A stretch of 6,576 nucleotides of DNA, taken from Sideroxydans lithotrophicus. Lineage in GTDB: Bacteria > Pseudomonadota > Gammaproteobacteria > Burkholderiales > Sulfuriferulaceae. A program made the translations under genes and the position numbers. This document shows positions 1-6,444 of the stretch, in pieces (the first letter of the stretch is position 1; every line of letters begins with the position of its first letter). The DNA is taken from the NCBI GenBank assembly GCA_022736605.1, contig DZDB01000106.1:1-6576 (forward strand), given 5' to 3'. A model generated the notes under the pieces. That model did no database searches and was not told the origin of the DNA. It worked only from the letters and a program-made list of their open reading frames with translations.

Positions 1-681
1 GCTGGCGGTTTCAAAGCTGCCTGCCGCGTTGACGCTGTTCCATTGCTGTAGCGCATTGATGAGGTCCTGCGCGTTGAAACCGAGGTTGGCGAGCTTCTGG
101 TTGGACAGGTCGATGTAGATTTTTTCGTCCTGCACGCCGATCACATCGACCTTGGCCACGCCCGGCACACGCAGCAGTTCCTTGCGCATGTCGTCGGCCA
201 CATCACGCAGCTGCGCCATGCTGAAACCATCGCCAGTCAGCGCGAACACATTGCCGTAGGTTTCGCCGAAATCATCGTTGAAATACGGCCCCTGCACGCC
301 CTGCGGCAGGGTGCGCTGGATGTCGGCAACGCGCTTGCGCACCTGATAGAAAAAATCCGGCATGTCACGGTTCGGCGTGGCGTCCTGCGCGGTCACGAAC
401 AGCTGCGTTTCGCCGGGGCGTGAAAAGCTCTTCACGGTGTCGATATGCGGTGTTTCGAGCAGGGTTTTCTCGAGCCGGTCGGCCACCAGCTGTTCCATCT
501 GTTTGGCTGTGGCGCCGGGCCAGTAGGCCTGCACCAGCATCACCTTGAAGGTGAACGGTGGATCTTCCGACTGCCCCAGCTTGCCGTACGCCATCACCCC
601 GAGCGCAGTCAGCAGCACCATCACGTAGAGCACGAAATTGCGGTGTGCCAGCGCCCATTCCGACAGGTTGAAGCGGCTCAC
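1..681 (-). CDS. RND efflux transporter permease subunit (N-terminal part, runs off left edge)
   Basis: Inner-membrane, proton-driven pump of the AcrB/RND superfamily; only the first 227 residues are in the window, out of a usual length of about 1,000-1,050. Visible are a short cytoplasmic start, TM helix 1 (about residues 15-33), then the start of the periplasmic porter domain. Family-typical stretches are KLGQSEDPPFTFKVM (34-48), WPGATAKQMEQLVADRLE (54-71) and LLRVPGVAKVDVIGVQDEKI (169-188). The reading frame is open throughout. The start is taken as GTG at 681, because GGGGAG lies 6 nt upstream and the GTG overlaps the adaptor stop codon (GTGA). The upstream neighbour is its adaptor; an outer-membrane channel gene is not in view. 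The sequence looks closer to drug/solvent (HAE-type) pumps than to metal (CzcA) pumps, but substrate cannot be read from this part. Confidence 0.93.
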   Translation of the reverse strand, partial: MSRFNLSEWALAHRNFVLYVMVLLTALGVMAYGKLGQSEDPPFTFKVMLVQAYWPGATAKQMEQLVADRLEKTLLETPHIDTVKSFSRPGETQLFVTAQDATPNRDMPDFFYQVRKRVADIQRTLPQGVQGPYFNDDFGETYGNVFALTGDGFSMAQLRDVADDMRKELLRVPGVAKVDVIGVQDEKIYIDLSNQKLANLGFNAQDLINALQQWNSVNAAGSFETAS

Positions 682-1754
682 ATGCGGCTCCCCGGCGTGT
701 ATGGCTGCGGTACGATGGTCTGGCCGTCGTGCAGTTTGTGCGCCCCGGCGGCGATCACCCGGCTGCCCGTCGGCAGCGCGCCGCTGGCCAGCACGCCGTC
801 TTCGCGGTACTGCACAATCTGCACCGGCACGGCGCTTACTTGCTGCTGCGCGTTGACCACCCACACTGCGGTCTGCGCGCCGTGCTGGAATACCGCGCCC
901 GCTGGCAGCAAGACGGCGCTTGCCATGACCGCACCCGGTAGCGCCACACTGGCGCTCATGCCAAGTTTGATGCGGTCATCCGCCTGTTGCAGTGCGACCT
1001 TGATCAGATAGGTGCGGCTGGCGTCCGCCGCCGGGGCGACTTCACGCACTTTGCCTGCAAATAGCTGACCGGGCGCCGACCATAGTTTGATCTGTACCGG
1101 CGTGCCGGGCTGAATCTGGCCGATTTGTGCCTCGCCGACGCGTACGTGGATTTCCTTGTCGCCCGCGTACGCCACGCGCAGCACGGGCTGCCCGGCGCTG
1201 ACCACCTGGCCGGGTTCGACGTTGACCTGCGTCACCACACCCGCCGCGTCGGCGGTCAATGCGGTGTAGCGTGACTGGTTGGCGGCGATGCCGAACTGCG
1301 CGCGCGTGGCGTCGAGCTTGGCTTGCGCCGCCTGACTGGCGTTACGGCGCGTATCCAGCGCCGACTGGCTGATGAATTTTTGCGCGACCAGTTTTTGCGC
1401 CCGTTCCAGTTCGATGCGGGCGTTGCTGGCATCGGACTGCGCAGCGGCCAGTTCGGCGCGCGCCTGGCTTGCCGCCAGTTGCGCGTCCTGCGGGTCGAGC
1501 CGCGCCAGCACTTCGCCGGGTTTGACCACGCTGCCCAGCTCGACCAGCCGCTGCGTCACCTTGCCGCCGATGCGAAAGCCCAGATCCGCCTCGCGCCGCG
1601 CGTGGACTTCGCCCGCATACACGCCGATTTGTGCTGCGTTACCGGCGATGACGGCATACACCAGCGCCGGGCGTGCCGGTTCGGTTTGTTCTGCAGGCCT
1701 GGAGCAGGCTGACAGCGCCAGCAGCAGAACAGAAATGGTGATCAAGTTGCGCAT
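678..1754 (-). CDS. RND efflux periplasmic adaptor (membrane fusion) lipoprotein
   Basis: Adaptor linking an inner-membrane RND pump to an outer-membrane channel; 358 residues, normal for the family. Residues 1-17 form a lipoprotein signal peptide with lipobox L-S-A-C, giving a lipidated Cys17; the residues after it (S18, R19) do not show the Asp+2 inner-membrane retention signal. A first lipoyl half-motif lies near 58-90 (FRIGGKVTQRLVELGSVVKPG), and an Ala/Gln-rich alpha-helical hairpin at about 91-160. The second lipoyl half lies at 162-195 (includes GVVTQVNVEPGQVVSAGQPV). A beta-barrel follows (about 200-275) and a C-terminal membrane-proximal domain to about 350. It overlaps the permease gene by 4 nt, so the two form a pump pair. 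Shine-Dalgarno is weak (TTGAGAC). No regulator gene is adjacent. Confidence 0.93.
   Translation of the reverse strand: MRNLITISVLLLALSACSRPAEQTEPARPALVYAVIAGNAAQIGVYAGEVHARREADLGFRIGGKVTQRLVELGSVVKPGEVLARLDPQDAQLAASQARAELAAAQSDASNARIELERAQKLVAQKFISQSALDTRRNASQAAQAKLDATRAQFGIAANQSRYTALTADAAGVVTQVNVEPGQVVSAGQPVLRVAYAGDKEIHVRVGEAQIGQIQPGTPVQIKLWSAPGQLFAGKVREVAPAADASRTYLIKVALQQADDRIKLGMSASVALPGAVMASAVLLPAGAVFQHGAQTAVWVVNAQQQVSAVPVQIVQYREDGVLASGALPTGSRVIAAGAHKLHDGQTIVPQPYTPGSRM
688..693 (-). promoter_or_regulatory. Ribosome binding site for the RND permease GTG start
   Basis: Minus strand reads GGGGAG, then six bases, then GTG. It lies inside the last codons of the adaptor gene. It decides the start: the ATG that overlaps the same spot is in the adaptor frame and runs straight into its stop, so GTG is the only start well placed for this site. 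Confidence 0.6.
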
Positions 1755-1775
1755 GACAGTCTCAATATAAACGGG

Positions 1776-2243
1776 TTAAATCCAGCGCCGCACTTTGGCG
1801 CAATAGTCGGAATAGGCGTTGCCGAATTTGGCCATCAGATGCGCTTCTTCGTGCAGGATCACGCCGTAGCGCATGATCACCCACACCAGCGGCGCGAACA
1901 CCAGCGGCCAGAAACTGCCGAGCAGCAGCATGATGCCGACATACACCACGACGTCGGCCAGATAGATCGGGTTGCGCGAGAACGCGAACGGCCCGGTCGT
2001 CACCAGCGTCGATGCGCCACCATACGGATTGACGGTGGTTTTATGCCGCCAGATCACCCACACCGCCCACAGCATCAATGCCACGCCAAGACCCACCAGT
2101 GCGCGTCCCACGCTGTCGGTCTGGGCGGTGGGCGTAAAGCCGAGCGGAAATTTCCGTTCCAGCCACCAGGACAGCACCAGACCGGCGGCGTAGACCAGCG
2201 GCGGCGGCGCAATGGTGCGTGGGCGCTTGAGCGAATCGGACAT
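1776..2243 (-). CDS. Isoprenylcysteine carboxyl methyltransferase (ICMT)-family membrane protein
   Basis: Small integral-membrane methyltransferase-like protein of 155 residues. Hydrophobic segments lie near 14-28, 46-65, 94-112 and 113-130. The family signature is clear: TTGPFAFSRNPIYLA (82-96), then EEAHLMAKFGNAYSDY (132-147) and a terminal VRRWI. In ICMT and phospholipid methyltransferases the paired Glu and the G-P-x-x-x-x-R-N-P-x-Y region contribute to S-adenosylmethionine binding. Eukaryotic ICMT methylates prenylated Cys; bacterial members mostly have no assigned substrate, so I do not name one. It lies 3 nt after the DUF2238 gene and 21 nt before the efflux adaptor, so it is probably co-transcribed with both. 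The ATG at 2243 is supported by a well-spaced AGAAGG. Confidence 0.85.
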   Translation of the reverse strand: MSDSLKRPRTIAPPPLVYAAGLVLSWWLERKFPLGFTPTAQTDSVGRALVGLGVALMLWAVWVIWRHKTTVNPYGGASTLVTTGPFAFSRNPIYLADVVVYVGIMLLLGSFWPLVFAPLVWVIMRYGVILHEEAHLMAKFGNAYSDYCAKVRRWI

Positions 2244-2246
2244 GAT

Positions 2247-2879
2247 TTAAGCCTTCTGTAGCCGGGTAAGCAGCGATTGTAACTGGCGATCGTGCCAGCG
2301 TGAGAGCAGCAGTTGCGCGACGATGCTGCCGATGAGCGCCAGCGCCATGTCTTTTTGCGTATCCCAGACGTCGCCCTGGGTGGCCAGAAACGCCACTGCA
2401 TCGTCGCCGCTGCCGATGGCCACACCCCATTCCACCAGCTCATACGCGGCGCTGATGGCAAGGCACACTGACACCACCAGAAAAAACAGCAGCTTGCCAG
2501 GCTGCAGCGGCGTGGTGCGCAGCAGGATTTCTCGCGCGACGATGGCAGGCACAAAGCCCTGCGCGAAATGGCCGAGCCGGTCGTAATGGTTGCGCGCCAG
2601 TTCAAACGTATCGCGCAGCCAGTTGAACAGCGGCATTTCGGCGTAAGTGTAATGGCCGCCTAGCATCAATATCACGCAATGCAGCGCAATCAGTGTGTAG
2701 GCCAGCGGCGTGAAAGTGAAACGCGAGCGCGTGGCAAGCAGCAGCGGCACGGCGATCAGCACCGGCAAAACCTCCAGCAGCCAGGTGAAATAATCGTGCG
2801 GGCGGATGCTGGACCAGATCAGCACCGCCAGCGTGATGACCAGCAGGCTCGTTTGCAGTGGCGTGACGGTCGATTTCAT
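2247..2879 (-). CDS. DUF2238 / YjdF-type inner-membrane protein
   Basis: A 210-residue polytopic membrane protein of unknown function. Hydrophobic segments lie near 11-25, 32-49, 57-74, 104-120, 130-147 and 178-194. The conserved blocks I associate with DUF2238 are present: GGHYTYAEMP (74-83), NHYDRLGHFAQGF (97-109), AYELVEW (145-151) and FLATQGDVWDTQKDM (164-178). Their many His, Asp, Glu and Tyr residues next to membrane segments suggest a polar or metal-binding site in the bilayer, but that is inference. The ATG overlaps the hemW stop codon by 4 nt (ATGA), and no good Shine-Dalgarno precedes it, so translation probably depends on hemW ribosomes. The family has no established activity that I know. 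Confidence 0.87.
   Translation of the reverse strand: MKSTVTPLQTSLLVITLAVLIWSSIRPHDYFTWLLEVLPVLIAVPLLLATRSRFTFTPLAYTLIALHCVILMLGGHYTYAEMPLFNWLRDTFELARNHYDRLGHFAQGFVPAIVAREILLRTTPLQPGKLLFFLVVSVCLAISAAYELVEWGVAIGSGDDAVAFLATQGDVWDTQKDMALALIGSIVAQLLLSRWHDRQLQSLLTRLQKA
2252..2257 (-). promoter_or_regulatory. Ribosome binding site for the ICMT-family gene
   Basis: Minus strand reads AGAAGG, eight bases, ATG. It sits within the last codons of the preceding DUF2238 gene, so translation of the two is probably linked. Confidence 0.55.
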
Positions 2880-4042
2880 GGCAAAAACAGTCCGAGCAGG
2901 TCGTTGAGAAAGCGCTGCCCGGTGGCGGTCGGCGCGAGGTGCCGGTGGTCGCGCGTCAGCAGGCCGCGCCGTTCGGCTTCATCGAGTGCGGCTTGCGCGG
3001 CGGTAATCGGCAGCCCGGTGCGTTCACTGAACAGCGCGGTTGGCACGCCGTCGCACAGGCGCAACGCGTTCATCATGAATTCAAACGGCAGTTCGGCGCG
3101 GCTGATGATGTGTTCGGTCTGCACCGGCGTACCGGCCAACGCGTGTTCCATGTACTCGCGCGGATGTTTGTGGCGCATCTGGCGCAGGATGCGGTCGTGA
3201 AACGACAGCTTGCTGTGCGCGCCCGCGCCGATGCCGAGGTAATCGCCGAACTGCCAGTAATTCAGATTGTGGCGGCTCTGGCGGCGCGGCCGGGCGAACG
3301 CCGAGGTTTCGTAATGCTGGTAGCCCGCCTGCGCCAGCCGGGCTTCGATCATCTGCTGCATGTCGGCCGACAGGTCGTCGTCCGGTAACGACGGTGGCGC
3401 GGCGTGGAATGGCGTGTTCGGCTCCAGCGTCAGGTGGTAGCACGACAGGTGCGGCGGCACGTATTGCAGTGCAGCGTCGAGGTCGGCCTGCGCCTGCTGC
3501 AGCGTCTGGCCGGGCAGCGCGTACATCAGATCGAGGTTGAAGTTGTCGAAGGTCGCGGCGGCGATTTCCACTGCCCGGTGCGCCTCGCGGTCGTCGTGGA
3601 TGCGCCCGAGCGCCTGCAAATGCTGCGGGTTGAAGCTCTGGATGCCGAGTGACAAACGGTTGACGCCGGCGTCCTTGAATTCGGCAAACTTGGCGGCTTC
3701 GACCGTGCCCGGATTCGCCTCCAGCGTGATTTCGGCGAAGTAATCCAGCTTGGTGAGGCTGCGCACGGTGGTCAAAATGGCGTCGATACTGGCGCCGGAA
3801 AACAGGCTGGGCGTGCCGCCGCCAAAAAAAATGCTGTGGATGCCGCGCCCCCAGATCAGCGGCAGCGCGGCTTCCAGGTCACGCGTCAGCGCTTCGATAT
3901 AGCGTGCCTCGGGCAGGGCTTCGCGTGCCGTGTGCGAGTTGAAATCGCAGTACGGGCATTTTTTCACGCACCACGGGATGTGGATGTAGAGCGCCAGCGG
4001 CGGCAGCGCGGTCAGGCGAAAGTCGGTGGGTTGGGCAATCAT
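2876..4042 (-). CDS. hemW: Radical SAM heme chaperone HemW
   Basis: Heme-binding radical SAM protein (388 residues, usual length) related to coproporphyrinogen dehydrogenase HemN but thought to deliver heme to target proteins. The 4Fe-4S cluster motif is C25-x3-C29-x2-C32, followed by D33-F34; HemN has a fourth Cys where F34 stands, so this is HemW rather than HemN. Other landmarks are GGGTPS (74-79, SAM binding), EITLEANPGT (104-113), NRLSLGIQSF (128-137), DLMYALPGQT (171-180) and HNLNYWQFGDYLGIGAGAHS (258-277). The C-terminal HemN_C winged-helix region covers about 310-385. I start at ATG 4042 (MIAQPTD), because family homology begins just after it; the frame stays open upstream to 4312 but that part runs antisense to the YHS gene. 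The gene heads the leftward run and overlaps the DUF2238 start by 4 nt. Confidence 0.95.
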   Translation of the reverse strand: MIAQPTDFRLTALPPLALYIHIPWCVKKCPYCDFNSHTAREALPEARYIEALTRDLEAALPLIWGRGIHSIFFGGGTPSLFSGASIDAILTTVRSLTKLDYFAEITLEANPGTVEAAKFAEFKDAGVNRLSLGIQSFNPQHLQALGRIHDDREAHRAVEIAAATFDNFNLDLMYALPGQTLQQAQADLDAALQYVPPHLSCYHLTLEPNTPFHAAPPSLPDDDLSADMQQMIEARLAQAGYQHYETSAFARPRRQSRHNLNYWQFGDYLGIGAGAHSKLSFHDRILRQMRHKHPREYMEHALAGTPVQTEHIISRAELPFEFMMNALRLCDGVPTALFSERTGLPITAAQAALDEAERRGLLTRDHRHLAPTATGQRFLNDLLGLFLP

Positions 4043-4048
4043 GGGGCG

Positions 4049-4054
4049 ATTGTA
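4049..4054 (-). promoter_or_regulatory. hemW: Candidate -10 box of hemW
   Basis: Minus strand reads TACAAT (5 of 6 matches to TATAAT), six bases before the hemW ATG. The expected transcription start would fall at or next to the ATG, giving a leaderless mRNA, which fits the absence of a Shine-Dalgarno sequence. No good -35 box is seen at 16-18 nt spacing (about CGCGAA), so the call is tentative. Confidence 0.35.
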
Positions 4055-4104
4055 CCTTGATGCTGACGGCGTTCGCGCGGACGGTGTCAGGTTTAGCCCA
4101 GTCG

Positions 4105-4123
4105 GCAGACCTAAGACATCTGC
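4105..4123. repeat. Short inverted repeat, possible operator
   Basis: GCAGA, nine bases, TCTGC: perfect 5-bp arms in the divergent promoter region, 43 nt upstream of the YHS start. Such short arms occur by chance fairly often, and the spacer has no further symmetry that I see. It might be a regulator half-site pair. Confidence 0.2.
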
Positions 4124-4152
4124 GCAGTCATTTGGTGTGGCGCGCAATGAAC

Positions 4153-4158
4153 AGGAGG
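4153..4158 (+). promoter_or_regulatory. Strong Shine-Dalgarno sequence of the YHS gene
   Basis: AGGAGG with an 8-nt spacer to ATG 4167, the best ribosome binding site in the window. It fixes the start and rules out the upstream in-frame ATG at 4026, which would lie inside hemW. The three genes downstream have no comparable site, so this one may load ribosomes for the whole run. Confidence 0.8.
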
Positions 4159-4166
4159 GCTGCATC

Positions 4167-4619
4167 ATGCGTCTGACGAGAAACGGTTTGCTTATCCTGG
4201 CCGTGCTGGGCTGGCTGGCGGGTGCCAGCGTGCAGGCGGCGGAGCCCGAACTGGCGCTGCAAGGCCATGATGCCGTGGCGTATTTTACGCTGGGCAAGCC
4301 CACGCCAGGCACGCCACAGTTCCAGACGAATTATCTGGGCAAGCGCTGGCAGTTCAAAAATCAGGCACATCGCGACCTGTTCGTCGCGCAGCCGGAAAAA
4401 TACGCGCCGCAGTATGGCGGTTACTGCGCTTATGCGGCAGCCAATAACGCACTTGCCAGCGGCGATCCGCAGCGCTGGCGCATCGTCGACGACAAGCTGT
4501 ACCTGAACAATAACTGGGTGGCGCAGAAATTATGGTTGCGCGATGTGCCCGGTCATATCACTGTAGCCGATCGCAACTGGCCGTCCCTCAACCCCGCTGC
4601 GCCCGTGGCAGAACCATGA
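4167..4619 (+). CDS. Exported YHS-domain protein
   Basis: A 150-residue protein with a Sec signal peptide (MRLTRN, hydrophobic 8-20, likely cut after V22-Q23-A24), so the mature form should be periplasmic. One YHS domain spans about 28-92: LQGHDAVAYFTLGKPTPGTP (31-50), RDLFVAQPEKYAPQYGGYCA (69-88). These match the 'YHS domain-containing (seleno)protein' group; residue 87 is an ordinary Cys (TGC). YHS domains are often metal-linked, and His34 and Cys87 are possible ligands, but no function is established for this subgroup. The tail (about 93-150) is rich in Trp and Asn (W104, NNNW 114-117, W123, W138). It leads the rightward run and its stop overlaps the next start (ATGA). No lipobox or C-terminal anchor is seen. 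Confidence 0.88.
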   Translation: MRLTRNGLLILAVLGWLAGASVQAAEPELALQGHDAVAYFTLGKPTPGTPQFQTNYLGKRWQFKNQAHRDLFVAQPEKYAPQYGGYCAYAAANNALASGDPQRWRIVDDKLYLNNNWVAQKLWLRDVPGHITVADRNWPSLNPAAPVAEP

Positions 4620-5365
4620 GTCAGGATGACGGCTCGATAGCAGTCGGGGTGGCAAGGTCGGGAAGCCGGCGCAGCCGCTGCCTGGCTGCGCGCCGCCCGG
4701 TGCGCTCGCCGACGGCAACCGAGCCCCTGGATTGTGGTTGCTTGAGCCCAGCCGAACAGCAGGCGCTGGCTGATTTACTGCCGTTGCTGATTTGTGGCGA
4801 AGAAACTGCCATTTCGGTGTTTGAGCGGCTGGCCGTTGCGCTACAGCAGCAGTTGGCACCACCGTTACTGGCCGATCTCCAGCGCGTAGCGCAGGATGAA
4901 ATCCGTCATGCGGCCTATCTTGATCGGTTGCGCGCGCATTTGCCTGTACCAACCGATACCATGGCGGCGCAGCGTGCGGCCCATTTTCTGGCCTCGCTTC
5001 GATGTGCGGCACCGGCGCGCCAGCTGGTACGCCTGGCGGCGCTGGATGCGCTGGTCTGTTGCGTGCTGTCTGCCATGCTGCGCCCAAACGCACGGCTGGC
5101 ATGCGCTCGGGATATCACCTTGCTGCTGCGCCGGATACAGCTCGATGAGGCCACGCATGTGCGCATCACGCGGGCGTGTTTTATTGCGCTGGGCGTGATG
5201 CCGACGCAAGTCGCCGTTGAGCGTGCTGAGATGCAGCAGCGCTTTGCTGCGTTGCTGGCTGCGTCTGCAGACGCGTTTGCGGGTTTGGGCGTTGATTTGG
5301 CGGTGGTCACGCGGCACTGGAAAACGACTATCCGGCACGGTCAAATCGGCGGTGCATCCGCATGA
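4616..5365 (+). CDS. Ferritin-like di-iron protein, unassigned (putative oxygenase/oxidase)
   Basis: A 249-residue, largely helical protein that I do not recognise as a named enzyme. After an Arg/Ser-rich N-terminus (1-37) with a C-G-C pair (C40, C42), a four-helix di-iron core can be read: Glu62/Glu63 (GEETA) on helix 1, E95-x-x-H98 (QDEIRHA) on helix 2, probably Asp144 (AALDALV) on helix 3 and E178-x-x-H181 (LDEATHV) on helix 4. The helix 3-4 ligand spacing of 34 equals that of ribonucleotide reductase R2 (E204/E238) and soluble methane monooxygenase (E209/E243), which supports Asp144. The extra His of AurF, four residues before the helix-4 Glu, is Ile174 here. No signal peptide or membrane helix is evident, so it is probably cytoplasmic. 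It overlaps both neighbours by ATGA; the condensing enzyme next door suggests an acyl substrate. A rubrerythrin- or MiaE-like role is possible. Confidence 0.78.
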   Translation: MSQDDGSIAVGVARSGSRRSRCLAARRPVRSPTATEPLDCGCLSPAEQQALADLLPLLICGEETAISVFERLAVALQQQLAPPLLADLQRVAQDEIRHAAYLDRLRAHLPVPTDTMAAQRAAHFLASLRCAAPARQLVRLAALDALVCCVLSAMLRPNARLACARDITLLLRRIQLDEATHVRITRACFIALGVMPTQVAVERAEMQQRFAALLAASADAFAGLGVDLAVVTRHWKTTIRHGQIGGASA

Positions 5366-6444
5366 CGCCGCTACAACAGGCGCGCCGTTATCGTGTGCTG
5401 GGAACCGGTTGCGCCCTGCCGGGTGCAGCCATCACCACGCCTCAGCTGCTCGCCCGGCTGGCCGATAATTTCGGCCTGGATACCCGGCGCGGTGCGGCGT
5501 TGACGCGTCGGCTCGGGATTGAAACACGGCATCTGTCACGCGCGTTTGCAACGCGTCTGGAGTCGCCCATGCAAGGCGCACGCAACCCGGATCTGGCGGC
5601 GGCTGCACTGCGCGCGGCGCTCGGTGAAGCGCGATGTCAGCCGTCTGATATGCAATATCTTATCGGCCATACCGCCACGCCTGCCCGCCCGCTCCCGCCC
5701 AATATCACCGAGGTTGCAGCGCAGATTGAGTTTGCCGGATGCTGTGCTGAATTGCGTCAGGCCTGCACCGGTTTTGCCAATGCGTTGCAATGGGCGCGTG
5801 CGCTGCTCAATGAGCCGGATGCGCGACCGGTCGCGCTGGTGGGCAGCGAAGTGGGTTCGGTATTTTTTGACCCGCTGGCGTTGCCCGATGCGGCGGATCA
5901 GTGGGTGAATCTGATGCAGATGGGCGATGGTGCCGGTGCCATCGTGCTGGGTGTGGACGATGGGCGCGATGGTGCCTGGCTGGAAGCACCGTTTTATGGC
6001 CATCTTGGAGGTCAGTACGGCGCGGGTTTTACGATGCTGAATGGGGGTTCGGATTATCCCGCGCTGCAGGCCGGGCGCAGTTGTCTGGATTTCAGCCATG
6101 ACTATCATGCCGTCAAGCTGCGCGGCGGCGCGCTATTTGCTGCCGGACTGGAAGCGGTTCGGGCGTCCGGCTATGTGTTGAGCGAGTTTAAGCTGATTTT
6201 GCCGCATCAGGTCAATGGCCGGATTGGTGCGCTGTTGGGGGCGGCGTTCGGTATCGCGCCAGCGCAGTTTTATGTCAATGCGCATCAGGTGGGCAACCTT
6301 GGCAGTGCGGCAATCTGGGTCGCGCTGCACCAGTTGCGCCACAGCGGGCGGCTGCGGCTCGGTGATCGGGTGCTGATACTTGGCGCTGAGGCAACCCAGT
6401 ATATGTATGGCGGGTTTGTCTATGTGCATGGCCCGGACGCATGA
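5362..6444 (+). CDS. FabH-like (KAS III family) beta-ketoacyl synthase
   Basis: Thiolase-fold condensing enzyme of 360 residues, longer than housekeeping FabH (about 317-330). The Cys-His-Asn triad is complete: C135 (LRQACTGFANAL), H282 (LILPHQVNGRIG) and N312 (QVGNLGSAA). His-Asn spacing is 30, as in E. coli FabH (H244, N274); Cys-His spacing is 147 against 132, so about 15 residues are inserted, probably in the 205-255 segment. Other landmarks are RRLGIETRHLSR (49-60) and MGDGAGAIVL (187-196). It should join an acyl thioester to a malonyl-type extender or transfer an acyl group; substrates are unknown. No acpP, plsX, fabD or fabG lies nearby, which argues for a specialised pathway rather than fatty-acid initiation. 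It is coupled by ATGA to the di-iron gene before it and the ABC ATPase after it. Confidence 0.9.
   Translation: MTPLQQARRYRVLGTGCALPGAAITTPQLLARLADNFGLDTRRGAALTRRLGIETRHLSRAFATRLESPMQGARNPDLAAAALRAALGEARCQPSDMQYLIGHTATPARPLPPNITEVAAQIEFAGCCAELRQACTGFANALQWARALLNEPDARPVALVGSEVGSVFFDPLALPDAADQWVNLMQMGDGAGAIVLGVDDGRDGAWLEAPFYGHLGGQYGAGFTMLNGGSDYPALQAGRSCLDFSHDYHAVKLRGGALFAAGLEAVRASGYVLSEFKLILPHQVNGRIGALLGAAFGIAPAQFYVNAHQVGNLGSAAIWVALHQLRHSGRLRLGDRVLILGAEATQYMYGGFVYVHGPDA

Larger units (their letters stand above)
4043..4166. promoter_or_regulatory. Divergent intergenic region between hemW and the YHS operon
   Basis: The only sizeable non-coding stretch in the window, 124 bp between two divergent starts, so it should hold promoters for both runs. 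On the minus side a TACAAT box is visible. On the plus side I find no convincing sigma-70 pair: TTGATG at 4057-4062 has no matching -10 at the right distance, and the TAAGAC at 4112-4117 lacks a -35. A short inverted repeat (4105-4123) could be an operator. No terminator or riboswitch is recognisable. Confidence 0.5.

Noticed and set aside
445..1011. 188-residue plus-strand open frame over the efflux genes
   Set aside because: It is antisense to the RND permease and adaptor, both of which have clear family motifs, and its Cys/His/Ala-rich composition is typical of shadow frames.
4026..4166. Earlier ATG start for the YHS gene
   Set aside because: It would begin inside hemW and bury the signal peptide; AGGAGG at 4153-4158 fixes ATG 4167.
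4043..4312. In-frame upstream extension of hemW to an ATG at 4312
   Set aside because: HemW homology begins just after ATG 4042. The extra 90 residues look like shadow coding, and 4167-4312 lies antisense to the well-supported YHS gene.
4425..4427. Selenocysteine in the YHS protein, since some relatives are selenoproteins
   Set aside because: The residue in the GGYCAYA motif is TGC (Cys), and there is no in-frame TGA before the stop.
4532..4615. Earlier ATG start for the di-iron gene
   Set aside because: It would overlap the YHS gene by more than 80 nt, whereas ATG 4616 gives the same ATGA overlap as the next two junctions.
5536..6108. 190-residue minus-strand open frame opposite the KAS III gene
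   Set aside because: It is Arg/Gln/His-rich with no recognisable domain, and lies wholly opposite a gene with a full catalytic triad; GC-rich DNA commonly gives such shadows.
5362..6444. Assignment as the housekeeping fabH
   Set aside because: The fold and triad match, but the length, the 15-residue insertion and the lack of fatty-acid neighbours argue against giving that symbol.
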